Of a DNA stretch of 25,023 bases, positions 1 through 5,530 are shown piece by piece; within the stretch, counting starts at the first letter, position 1, and each line of letters begins with the position of its first letter. Below the pieces are notes generated by a model. The model had not been told where the DNA came from. It saw only the letters and a list, made by a program, of their open reading frames with translations, and searched no databases. The stretch is from positions 1 to 25,023 of the IMG/VR virus record IMGVR_UViG_3300043399_000208. One strand, written 5' to 3'. The translations under genes and the position numbers were made by a program. The stretch comes from a virus.

Positions 1-238
1 TAGGAGGATTCATTTCCCTGTAGCGTTCGATGTTCTCACTCATCTGTCTATGTGCCCCGCGCAAAACAGGTGTGGTATCTCCCGCACGCTTGCCACGCAG
101 ATAATCTCCAAGGGTCTTATTAAAAAGATCCATCCACATAGGATTCACATTATGAGTATAGTTCCAATGATCACATCCATGAATGATTGCAGGATCTTCT
201 CCACCCGCATCAATTTCTAGCCATACATCAAGACTCAT
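1..238 (-). CDS. Partial phage hypothetical protein
   Basis: The ATG at 238 overlaps the upstream stop as ATGA, and AGGGAG lies just before it. The frame stays open to the window edge, so only the first 79 residues are visible. They begin MSLDVWLEIDAGGEDPAI and contain a HGCDHWNYTHNVNPMW stretch rich in His, Trp and Asn. No catalytic family is recognised. The protein is soluble, with no signal peptide or membrane segment. Coupling to the gene at 235-591 makes it the last visible member of the long minus-strand run. Confidence 0.75.
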   Translation of the reverse strand, partial: MSLDVWLEIDAGGEDPAIIHGCDHWNYTHNVNPMWMDLFNKTLGDYLRGKRAGDTTPVLRGAHRQMSENIERYREMNPP

Positions 239-591
239 TCCGTTTCTCCCTTGATTGCGGCGATGATCTTGTTGATTGCGGTGCCGAACTGATGCCCTGA
301 CACCCATGCATCGTTGTCGATGCCTGACCAGTCGTATGCACGCTCCACCCGCTGCATGGCAGCGGCGAGGGCGTCACGCTGACCCTGCGCGTAGCCACGC
401 TGCTCTGCGTGACGAACGCGACTCGGCCAGAAGTCGTCGCCATCCTGCGCTTCCGCTCGGGCTGCTGCGATAGCATCCACATGATCATAAAACTTCACTA
501 CCGCAATTTCACCCAATTGACAGGGATCGCTTAAATGAGCAGTTCCATAAACAGAAACTCCACTTTCTTTGATTTCTTTATCACTTGGCAT
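235..591 (-). CDS. Hypothetical protein with a GC-rich, Ala-rich C-terminal two-thirds
   Basis: The 118-residue frame starts at an ATG preceded by a perfect GGAGG five bases upstream. The first 40 codons have the AT-leaning composition of the neighbours. From about codon 41 the DNA turns strikingly GC-rich, roughly plus-strand 290-470, and encodes an Ala/Arg/Gln-rich helical segment (AAARAEAQDG, RGYAQGQRDALAAAMQRVE). This looks like a mosaic junction with DNA from a higher-GC phage. No function is recognised. It overlaps both neighbouring genes by a few bases. Confidence 0.75.
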   Translation of the reverse strand: MPSDKEIKESGVSVYGTAHLSDPCQLGEIAVVKFYDHVDAIAAARAEAQDGDDFWPSRVRHAEQRGYAQGQRDALAAAMQRVERAYDWSGIDNDAWVSGHQFGTAINKIIAAIKGETE

Positions 592-796
592 TATTCCTCC
601 ATGCTAGAGCGTTCTTTCCATAGACCCATCCGTAGGCCAATGCACTAAGTATAAAGCCATACTGTGCTGTTGTCAAGGCAAACGCTATCCATAATATTTG
701 AACTCCTAAGCCTACCGCCCAGCCCCACCAGATCTGCTTGCCTGCAATATACAATCCAAAGATTCCAATAGCGGCAAGTACGAATGACCAGATCAT
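581..796 (-). CDS. Three-helix PnuC-like membrane protein, copy 1
   Basis: This 71-residue protein is almost entirely hydrophobic, with about three transmembrane helices. It carries the pattern AGKxxWWGWAxG, then LW, QYGFI and a terminal WR. The same pattern recurs in the protein at 3761-3979, so the two are paralogues. It resembles the three-helix repeat unit of PnuC nicotinamide-riboside transporters, which are normally about seven helices and over 200 residues. The resemblance is from memory, and transport of an NAD precursor is only a hypothesis. The ATG at 796 overlaps the preceding stop. Confidence 0.7.
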   Translation of the reverse strand: MIWSFVLAAIGIFGLYIAGKQIWWGWAVGLGVQILWIAFALTTAQYGFILSALAYGWVYGKNALAWRNNAK

Positions 797-969
797 GGAA
801 CATGCTTTCTAATTTTAGAAACAATGTCTACAAGCATTGCTGTGTATGGAGTATTTGCATCATTAGCGATCTGAATCTCTAAAGATTCTGCAACCTCATC
901 TAGAATTACTTCCCATTCTTCGCGGGTAAAATAAATTGCTAACCCATTATTATCCTCAATGAATGGCAT
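793..969 (-). CDS. Small hypothetical protein (FTREEW type)
   Basis: This 58-residue frame starts at the ATG at 969, which shares bases with the upstream TAA (TAATG). It ends at a TGA overlapping the next start. The N-terminal AIYFTREEWEVILDEV resembles IPFSVEEWKEIVGIL in the protein at 1756-1956, which suggests small paralogues. It is acidic and soluble, and its function is unknown. Support comes from perfect coupling to both neighbours and coding-like composition. Confidence 0.65.
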   Translation of the reverse strand: MPFIEDNNGLAIYFTREEWEVILDEVAESLEIQIANDANTPYTAMLVDIVSKIRKHVP

Positions 970-1220
970 TAGACTTCCTCATATGTCTCTTCAAAGATAT
1001 CCTTGGCACAAGGATAAAACTCTCCTCGTACCCCGCGAATTACATAATCACCTTCCCTAGCAAGCATATCGCCCTCTAGGGTTTCGATTACAAGATTGTT
1101 CTCTCCTGCCCAATAAGCACGGGTATCTGTATTATGAATCCAATCAACCACATTCTGAATAGATTCGTTGGTTAACTGCATAGCCTCAACAGCAATAGGC
1201 TTCTTTACATATCTCTTCAC
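969..1220 (-). CDS. PGDYG-type phage protein
   Basis: This 83-residue protein starts at GTG, overlapping the RNA ligase stop as GTGA, with GGAGGG ten bases upstream. It has the pattern of small phage proteins with a PGDYG-type domain: KKPIAVEAMQ at the start, a central WAGE strand, REGDYVIRGVRGEFYPC and a DIFEETYE end. These are common in phages of Gram-positive hosts, and their function is unknown. Family recognition is from conserved wording, not a search. Confidence 0.8.
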   Translation of the reverse strand: MKRYVKKPIAVEAMQLTNESIQNVVDWIHNTDTRAYWAGENNLVIETLEGDMLAREGDYVIRGVRGEFYPCAKDIFEETYEEV

Positions 1221-1759
1221 TCAAAATCCCTCCGCTTGATCTTTGCTCGTTGTGAACCATACCAGAATACAATACCCTCATGGCCTTTGTCAAGGTCATT
1301 AAGCAGAAAATCCCTAATGCCCTCGTAGGAACGGTCTTCAATAACTACCTGATCCCAACCATGGGGCACTAGAACATGCTGTGTGAAGCCCTCAGGATTA
1401 CCGTTAATCTTAGGGCCACACAGTTCATACGTTCCTTCACCACGATAGGGGTATTCTGAATCATATGCTTCCAGAAAATACTTGTAGAAAGATGAAGTCT
1501 CAAGGGGAACCCACCCAATAGTCTTTCCAGTTACCTCGTCATAGTTAACTAGAATAAAATCATCTGGGGTGTTGCCGCCAGCCTTAATTTCACGACGGGA
1601 AAACCAATTTTCTCCATCAAAGATTACGCATGTTCCATCATATTTAATAGTAGCAATTCCTTTACCATCAAATACCCATTGACATTCAGGGTTAATCTGA
1701 TTGATTACATACTTACGATCTTGCTCATCACGGAGGAAGATCGTAGGAATCTTCTTCAT
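1217..1759 (-). CDS. RNA ligase (DUF5565-like nucleotidyltransferase)
   Basis: This 180-residue enzyme of the covalent nucleotidyltransferase superfamily would seal RNA 5'-phosphate and 3'-hydroxyl ends through an AMP-lysine intermediate. Motif I is IKYDGT with the candidate nucleotidyl lysine K39. A motif III-like GTYELCGPKI lies near residues 109-118. Motif IV is EGIVFW at 161-166 and motif V is AKIKRR at 172-177. The length suits compact RNA ligase 1 types and is too short for a DNA ligase with an OB fold. The ATG overlaps the upstream stop (ATGA), with GGAG six bases before it. Since the phage also carries tRNAs, tRNA repair is a plausible job, but that is inference. Confidence 0.82.
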   Translation of the reverse strand: MKKIPTIFLRDEQDRKYVINQINPECQWVFDGKGIATIKYDGTCVIFDGENWFSRREIKAGGNTPDDFILVNYDEVTGKTIGWVPLETSSFYKYFLEAYDSEYPYRGEGTYELCGPKINGNPEGFTQHVLVPHGWDQVVIEDRSYEGIRDFLLNDLDKGHEGIVFWYGSQRAKIKRRDFE

Positions 1760-1956
1760 TCTACTCCAATACCTTTCTCAATACGATCAATAATATTTAG
1801 TGGCATTTCTACATCTATATCATCACCAACATAGTCTAGTTGAAAGCGCACATGGCTGTCAAGGATTCCTACAATTTCTTTCCATTCCTCTACACTAAAT
1901 GGAATAGCAATTGTTCCATCCCACCACGGGGGCGATGTATCAATCGGTTGAGGCAT
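1756..1956 (-). CDS. Small hypothetical protein (FSVEEW type)
   Basis: This 66-residue acidic protein begins with a Pro/Trp-rich stretch (DTSPPWWDG) followed by IPFSVEEWKEI. That second stretch resembles the start of the protein at 793-969. The C-terminus forms a probable helix ending RIEKGIGVE. The start overlaps the end of the upstream gene by 17 bases, with AAGAGAAG as a purine-rich ribosome site. No function is recognised. Confidence 0.7.
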   Translation of the reverse strand: MPQPIDTSPPWWDGTIAIPFSVEEWKEIVGILDSHVRFQLDYVGDDIDVEMPLNIIDRIEKGIGVE

Positions 1957-2422
1957 ACTTCTTCTCTTCCCATTCTTCTAGTGGATAGTTCTGATCAATT
2001 GCACAGGTAGCACAAAGAGTCCTTACCCAATAGTGACGAGTCCTTGACCTTCCATATTCCCCGCAACTTTCGCAGATATATTCTGACCTATGCTCCGCTT
2101 GGTTGGCAATGTCCTCCATAATCCCATGAACGGTATTACGAACATCTTCATTCATTGCCTGCCAACTCTCATCCTCAAAAGGAATTCCCCAATAGAATCG
2201 TAGAGTACCAAACTTCTCCTTGACCTGATGAATCTCATACTGAGGCCACATCAACTTCATCTTTCGATTGGTTTCTGCAAGAAGTTTGTACCAGCCCTTG
2301 CCACAAGAAATCCACTTACCCCAGCCAATAGGAATACGATCTAGAATTTCCTTAAGATCCTCCTCGTACTCCCCTGCATTCTCTGGAACGTGTGGGGTAT
2401 CACGAAACTCATTAAACTCCAT
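1940..2422 (-). CDS. Conserved phage protein with C-terminal zinc finger
   Basis: This 160-residue protein starts at the ATG at 2422. The codon before it is TTG, and AAGG sits four bases upstream of the ATG. The middle carries KEKFGTLRFYW, a signature seen in many phage hypotheticals. The C-terminal third has CESCGEYGRS followed by CATC, a likely four-cysteine zinc site. It could bind nucleic acid, but its role is unknown. Confidence 0.78.
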   Translation of the reverse strand: MEFNEFRDTPHVPENAGEYEEDLKEILDRIPIGWGKWISCGKGWYKLLAETNRKMKLMWPQYEIHQVKEKFGTLRFYWGIPFEDESWQAMNEDVRNTVHGIMEDIANQAEHRSEYICESCGEYGRSRTRHYWVRTLCATCAIDQNYPLEEWEEKKYASTD

Positions 2423-2651
2423 CAACCTTATCCTTGTCTATCGTTACGAAATACAGTACCTTAGACGCTTCAATGTGTACGCTTGCATAGCGATTATATT
2501 GGATGAATGGAATGATCCACCATCCTTGGTAGCGAATAGGATCATTATTAACATCATTAACAACAAAGAACTTATTTGGCTCTGTATATACCCACATATC
2601 TACAGTCTCATCTTCATCAAGATACAGCGGCATTTCTGAATAATCACTCAT
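2412..2651 (-). CDS. Acidic hypothetical protein
   Basis: The frame is open further upstream, but that part coincides with another gene. The likely start is the ATG at 2651 (MSDYSEMPLYLDEDET), 79 residues in all, with an AAGG about nine bases upstream. It has a strongly acidic N-terminus and a beta-rich C-terminus (YQGWWIIPFIQ, VLYFVTIDKDK). The family is not recognised. It overlaps the following gene by 11 bases. Confidence 0.7.
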   Translation of the reverse strand: MSDYSEMPLYLDEDETVDMWVYTEPNKFFVVNDVNNDPIRYQGWWIIPFIQYNRYASVHIEASKVLYFVTIDKDKVDGV

Positions 2652-2802
2652 GAATTTGTACCTTAAACCCTTCAAGTCGATAGAACAAAAATGCGGTATC
2701 CACGAATGCCCATGAACCAGAGGCAGTTGCCTCTTTGTCATGATTAAAAAATACATCAAAGAAATCTCCACGACGCTTAAGCGTAACAAAGGTATTGCTC
2801 AT
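2644..2802 (-). CDS. Small hypothetical protein
   Basis: This 52-residue frame has its ATG at 2802, overlapping the upstream TGA (ATGA), with AAGGAG just upstream. It reads MSNTFVTLKRRGDFFDVFFN and ends in a short beta-rich part (FLFYRLEGFKVQIHE). The domain is not recognised. Tight coupling on both sides is the evidence for translation. Confidence 0.68.
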   Translation of the reverse strand: MSNTFVTLKRRGDFFDVFFNHDKEATASGSWAFVDTAFLFYRLEGFKVQIHE

Positions 2803-2990
2803 GCTAACTCCTTGAGTTTCTCAATGGCTGCTGACCAACCATCGTGATATCCTTCTTCATATGTCTTGCTTCCCTTGCCCCGCTCTTTATAGTATTCTTT
2901 CACAGTTTCGATAAGATTGCAATAGGCACAATGTTTTCTATCAATAAGTTGTGGGTTTGGACTTGGACATAAGCCGTCATGGCCCTTCAT
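2799..2990 (-). CDS. Small Cys-containing hypothetical protein
   Basis: The start chosen is the ATG at 2990 (MKGHDGLCPSP), because GGGAG lies seven bases upstream. An ATG at 3002 is also in frame. The 63-residue protein has one early Cys, a KHCAYC pair and the helix YEEGYHDGWSAAIEKLKEL. The C-terminal pattern resembles other short phage proteins that end in a GYxDGWxAA helix. Zinc binding is possible but would need another ligand. Confidence 0.7.
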   Translation of the reverse strand: MKGHDGLCPSPNPQLIDRKHCAYCNLIETVKEYYKERGKGSKTYEEGYHDGWSAAIEKLKELA

Positions 2991-3216
2991 CGTTTCTCCC
3001 ATCAGTAAATACTGAATTTTCTAGAATTGGATATCTTTTAGCGTCTTCTAATGCCAACGATAGACTCTTGATTAAATTTTCTGGGGTATCCGAAACAAAG
3101 TCTATTGGTTCTGCTGTTCTCACATATGGCTTATCGTCCTCATAGTATACCTCGTACAAGCCATATTCGCAATCCTCCCACTCGTTTGGGACATGAACAA
3201 TTCTATAGTTCCACAT
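2977..3216 (-). CDS. Conserved hypothetical protein (MWNYRIV type)
   Basis: The likely start is the ATG at 3216, with GGTGAAGAAG directly upstream. An ATG at 3231 is the alternative. The 79-residue protein begins MWNYRIVHVPNEWEDCEYGLYEVYYED, a pattern common in phage and bacterial hypotheticals of this size. It continues with a helix containing DTPENLIKSLSLALEDA. It is soluble and of unknown function. It overlaps both neighbours. Confidence 0.72.
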   Translation of the reverse strand: MWNYRIVHVPNEWEDCEYGLYEVYYEDDKPYVRTAEPIDFVSDTPENLIKSLSLALEDAKRYPILENSVFTDGRNDEGP

Positions 3217-3379
3217 CTTCTTCACCGTCATTCCACTTTCTTATAAGTTCCCATACCTTACTTACGAGTTCTGACTTATCATCTGCTACCCCAACATGAT
3301 CACCAACATGATATGACCACATATCGATAAGTTCATCATATGAAATAAGAATTGGCAAAAACTCTTCTTCGTCGCTCAT
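3203..3379 (-). CDS. Small acidic hypothetical protein
   Basis: This 58-residue frame starts at the ATG at 3379 (MSDEEEFLPILISYDEL), overlapping the upstream TGA. It ends with WNDGEEDVEL. It is acidic, with one helix around SELVSKVWELIRKW. No family is recognised. The case for a gene rests on overlap coupling and the continuous gene train. Confidence 0.62.
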   Translation of the reverse strand: MSDEEEFLPILISYDELIDMWSYHVGDHVGVADDKSELVSKVWELIRKWNDGEEDVEL

Positions 3380-3495
3380 GTGTTTTCTATCAATCTGATA
3401 GAGTATTCACCATCTTGCTCACCAATAATATTAAAAATTTCGTCTAGAGTCTTTGCATAAAATGTTCTATTGCTAAAACTTAATTCGTACATCAT
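3376..3495 (-). CDS. 39-residue microprotein
   Basis: The ATG at 3495 overlaps the upstream TGA (ATGA), with CAGG six bases ahead. It reads MMYELSFSNRTFYAKTLDE and has a predicted beta-helix-beta feel. No family is recognised. The position exactly fills the space between its neighbours. Confidence 0.55.
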   Translation of the reverse strand: MMYELSFSNRTFYAKTLDEIFNIIGEQDGEYSIRLIENT

Positions 3496-3599
3496 GGCAC
3501 CTGGCTTTTTTCCTCAATATATTTGCACACCATGCAATCTTCACGATCAGTCTTTGCCTGCATAACTGGATCGGCATCACAAGAAAGGTAGTGTCTCAT
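3492..3599 (-). CDS. 35-residue Cys microprotein
   Basis: It starts at the ATG at 3599, just past the stop of the gene at 3604-3771, and ends in an ATGA overlap. It has Cys7 and a CMVC pair with His3 (MRHYLSCDADP, DREDCMVCKYIEEK), so a small zinc site is conceivable. There is no strong ribosome site, so translation would depend on coupling. Confidence 0.5.
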   Translation of the reverse strand: MRHYLSCDADPVMQAKTDREDCMVCKYIEEKSQVP

Positions 3600-3603
3600 G
3601 AGA

Positions 3604-3771
3604 CTATTCTACCTCATTTGCATCCTCATACCCTCGCTCATACCACATGCTAGCAAACTTACGCAGGGATAATGGAGCAACGATACTTTCTATTACTTCA
3701 TCTTCTAACATTTCTAAAATAAATGCTTTATCGTCTTCATCTAGATAAGCAATGTCTCTTTCAATCTCCAT
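3604..3771 (-). CDS. Small acidic hypothetical protein
   Basis: It starts at the ATG at 3771, directly after a perfect GGAGG that lies inside the end of the upstream membrane-protein gene. The 55 residues are acidic and helical (DEDDKAFILEMLEDEVIESIV). They end with the FASMWYERGYEDANEVE pattern typical of small phage proteins. The function is unknown. Confidence 0.72.
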   Translation of the reverse strand: MEIERDIAYLDEDDKAFILEMLEDEVIESIVAPLSLRKFASMWYERGYEDANEVE

Positions 3772-3979
3772 CTTTCCTCCATGAGTGTGTATTACGAAAG
3801 TATATAACAATGTACACGATTGATGCAACAATGAATCCATATTGTTTGGTTATGATTGAGTAAAATACCCAAAGGGTTTCGGTAAGGATTCCTATTGGCC
3901 AAGCCCACCACTTCTTTTTCCCTGCAAAGAAGATGGTCGTGACCCCTAAAAGAGCAAGAAGCCACGACCACCATCCCAT
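3761..3979 (-). CDS. Three-helix PnuC-like membrane protein, copy 2
   Basis: This 72-residue hydrophobic protein is paralogous to the one at 581-796. Shared features are AGKxxWW, a central LW, the block QYGFI and a terminal WR. About three transmembrane helices are visible, equal to one structural repeat of a PnuC vitamin transporter. The gene follows hsp20, its ATG three bases beyond that stop. Self-assembly into a transporter is a hypothesis. An alternative is a generic small inner-membrane protein. Confidence 0.72.
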   Translation of the reverse strand: MGWWSWLLALLGVTTIFFAGKKKWWAWPIGILTETLWVFYSIITKQYGFIVASIVYIVIYFRNTHSWRKDGD

Positions 3980-3981
3980 GA

Positions 3982-4413
3982 TTATGCTTCGATTGCAATT
4001 CGCTTAGGCTTCGCCTCTTCTGGAACATCACGCTTAAGAACAATCTGAAGCATTCCGTTCTTCATACGAGCCGATGCAACATGAACATGCTCTGCAAGAG
4101 CGAAGGTGCGAGAGAAACTCTTCGTTGTGATTCCTCTGTGCAGATAGTTCTTTTCTTCGGTATCATCAATCCTACCAACAATGGTGAGTGAACTATTGTG
4201 TTCTGAAATCTCAATGTTTTCCTCTGAGAATCCAGCAACCGCAACCTCAATACCGAATGTATTCTCATCAACCTTGATGACATTGTAGAATGGGAATCCA
4301 GAATTATGTTTTGGAAATGACTGGAGATTATTGATATTCTTTCCGAATCCGATCATCATAAGATCGTCCCACATTTTATCTACTGTGTTATATGTAACTG
4401 TATTACCTTTCAT
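3982..4413 (-). CDS. Hsp20 / IbpA-type small heat-shock chaperone
   Basis: This 143-residue small heat-shock protein would hold unfolded proteins in an ATP-independent way in the cytoplasm. The alpha-crystallin domain spans roughly residues 40-135. It shows FPFYNVIKV, EVAVAGFSEENIEI, LTIVGRIDD, YLHRGITTKSFSRTFALAEHV, NGMLQIVLKRDVPEE and a terminal KPKRIAIE. The arrangement is closest to the IbpA/class A type. AAGGAG lies seven bases before the ATG. A TGCTATAAT promoter element sits about 55 bases upstream, so it is probably also expressed independently. Phage Hsp20 proteins are known from cyanophages. Confidence 0.92.
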   Translation of the reverse strand: MKGNTVTYNTVDKMWDDLMMIGFGKNINNLQSFPKHNSGFPFYNVIKVDENTFGIEVAVAGFSEENIEISEHNSSLTIVGRIDDTEEKNYLHRGITTKSFSRTFALAEHVHVASARMKNGMLQIVLKRDVPEEAKPKRIAIEA

Positions 4414-4431
4414 TTTCTTCTCCTTTTCAGC

Positions 4432-4445
4432 GAGTAAATTTGCTC
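4432..4445. other. Near-perfect palindrome in the hsp20 leader
   Basis: GAGTAAATTTGCTC is a 14-base inverted repeat with one mismatched pair, between the -10 element and the ribosome site of hsp20. Its place suggests an operator or an RNA structure. It does not match the CIRCE or HAIR consensus that I know. Confidence 0.3.
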
Positions 4446-4459
4446 CCTTACGGCGAGCA

Positions 4460-4612
4460 TTAGTTATTATAGCACTTGCTTACAATTGCAATTGCCTCAT
4501 CTACAGAAGATGCCTGCCTAATTTCTTCAGCAATTGTTTTCCGCCAATACTCTTCTGTGTTCGATCTTTCCATAATTTGCGATATAGAATATACTCCGCT
4601 TGGCAAATGCAT
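4460..4612 (-). CDS. Small hypothetical protein (YWRxxIAEEI type, copy 1)
   Basis: The start is placed at the ATG at 4612, one base after the stop of the upstream gene (TAGTATG), so re-initiation is likely. Other in-frame ATGs lie at 4621 and 4573. It has about 50 residues with EEYWRKTIAEEIRQASSVDEAI. The core matches ERYWREKIAEEVADLIERV in the gene at 4949-5095. No function is recognised. Confidence 0.62.
   Translation of the reverse strand: MHLPSGVYSISQIMERSNTEEYWRKTIAEEIRQASSVDEAIAIVSKCYNN
4466..4474 (-). promoter_or_regulatory. Extended -10 promoter for hsp20
   Basis: The minus strand reads TGCTATAAT, a perfect extended -10 element, at the end of the preceding gene and about 55 bases before the hsp20 ATG. 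No good -35 hexamer is seen at standard spacing, which fits an extended -10 promoter. The identical nine bases occur before dps (12020-12028) and terS (20067-20075). Confidence 0.55.
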
Positions 4613-4613
4613 A

Positions 4614-4817
4614 CTAAGCATTATTCTTGAGCCACTTTCTTGCACACTTCTTTGAACAAAAGATTCCTTCGTCCTTCTTTAAAGAAATGTGAATCCATTC
4701 AGCGGGTATTCCATATATCGCTCTGAATGCCATGCCATGTGGACCAAAATCAATAACTTCCAATTTTCCACATCGACGGCAAATGTATGTTTCAGAGTTC
4801 AAATTTTTCAGAAACAT
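4614..4817 (-). CDS. Small zinc-finger-like protein
   Basis: The start is taken at the ATG at 4817 (MFLKNLNSETYICRRCGK); 4841 is also possible. It has about 67 residues with a CRRC pair near the N-terminus and CSKKC near the C-terminus. These are the four ligands of a probable zinc finger. Basic residues (KKCARKWLKNNA) suggest nucleic-acid contact. It overlaps the upstream gene by 26 bases. Confidence 0.65.
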   Translation of the reverse strand: MFLKNLNSETYICRRCGKLEVIDFGPHGMAFRAIYGIPAEWIHISLKKDEGIFCSKKCARKWLKNNA

Positions 4818-4965
4818 GCCTATGGTTCCCATCTTCATCAATGTAACGAATAATCAACATGCTGTCAGCAATAAAGATGCTGGTAATAGTATTAAGAACT
4901 GGATCTAATTTTACAAGGTCGCACAGCGCATAGACTGGAGCCATCATTTCACTCCAATGAATCAT
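4792..4965 (-). CDS. 57-residue hypothetical protein
   Basis: It starts at the ATG at 4965, behind an excellent AAGGAG site, and overlaps the end of the upstream gene by 17 bases. It reads MIHWSEMMAPVYALCDLVKL and ends with a beta-rich part (SMLIIRYIDEDGNHRH). No domain is recognised. The ribosome site makes it credible despite its size. Confidence 0.68.
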   Translation of the reverse strand: MIHWSEMMAPVYALCDLVKLDPVLNTITSIFIADSMLIIRYIDEDGNHRHVSEKFEL

Positions 4966-5095
4966 GCTTGTTCTCCTTTAAATACATATAGACCCCATGA
5001 GCATTGATACTTGGAACACGTTCAATAAGATCTGCAACTTCTTCTGCGATCTTCTCTCTCCAATACCGTTCAAATTGAGGTACGTCAGCCTTCAT
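4949..5095 (-). CDS. Small hypothetical protein (YWRxxIAEEI type, copy 2)
   Basis: The open frame continues upstream into the fmdB gene and tmRNA, but the real start is most likely the ATG at 5095. That is one base after the fmdB stop and behind AAGGAAAA. The 48 residues read MKADVPQFERYWREKIAEEV and onward, and share the YWR-x2-IAEE core with the gene at 4460-4612. The function is unknown. Confidence 0.65.
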   Translation of the reverse strand: MKADVPQFERYWREKIAEEVADLIERVPSINAHGVYMYLKENKHDSLE

Positions 5096-5096
5096 T

Positions 5097-5276
5097 TTAT
5101 TTTCCTTTGCTATCTGTAGAATAGAATCCGCTTCCCTTAAAGGATATTCCAACCTTGCCGAATACCCTATGGTAAACAGATCCACATTGTGGACAAGACT
5201 CAATTCTATCATGCATTGAGTGCTTATGATCTCTTGTCTCAAGGCATTGATAGCATTTATATGTATAAGTTGGCAT
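5097..5276 (-). CDS. FmdB-family zinc ribbon protein
   Basis: This 59-residue protein begins MPTYTYKCYQC and has a second pair, CPQCGS, around residue 32. It then has VYHRVFGKVGISFKGSGFYSTD, the typical FmdB-family layout of CxxC, ESCPxCG and the conserved FKGSGFYxTD tail. FmdB-like zinc ribbons are suspected regulators, but their biochemical role is unsettled. GGAGG lies seven bases before the ATG, and the gene immediately follows the tmRNA. Confidence 0.85.
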   Translation of the reverse strand: MPTYTYKCYQCLETRDHKHSMHDRIESCPQCGSVYHRVFGKVGISFKGSGFYSTDSKGK

Positions 5277-5287
5277 ATATTCCTCCG

Positions 5288-5525
5288 TGGAGCAGGCGAG
5301 AATCGAACTCGCGTCCCATTGCTTTCCAATATCAGCGTCTTTGTTACATATATCTTACATTATCGTACTTAATGTACATTATATATTACATTGCCACTTT
5401 CTGTTCCCGTGGAGTGGCCCCACGGCACTCATGCTGCGAGTGCGTATGCGTTTTGTGTAGCGCCGTTTATTTTTTGTTTGTCGTGCTGCTGATACTTTCC
5501 TACAAGGTCGAAACCTTTCTGGCCC
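5288..5525 (-). ncRNA. ssrA: tmRNA (ssrA), compact phage form
   Basis: The 5' end GGGCCAG pairs with the 3' end CTGCTCC in six of seven acceptor positions. The 5' domain has GGTTTCGACC, the tmRNA-typical D-domain sequence. The 3' domain has GGGACGCGAG, TTCGATT and CTCGC, a canonical T-arm with discriminator A. Between them an open tag frame ends in TAC GCA CTC GCA GCA TGA, giving YALAA. It is probably GATQNAYALAA if resumption is at GGC, as judged from the ATAAAC just upstream. A CCGTGG/CCACGG hairpin follows the tag. At about 238 bases it is much shorter than the usual 350 or so, so some pseudoknots must be missing. CCA is not encoded. Confidence 0.92.
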
Positions 5526-5530
5526 TCTAT

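Noticed and set aside
4949-5329. 126-codon version of the small gene that ends at 4949
   Set aside because: The first 78 codons run through fmdB and the tmRNA 3' end in another frame; the ATG at 5095 has a good ribosome site.
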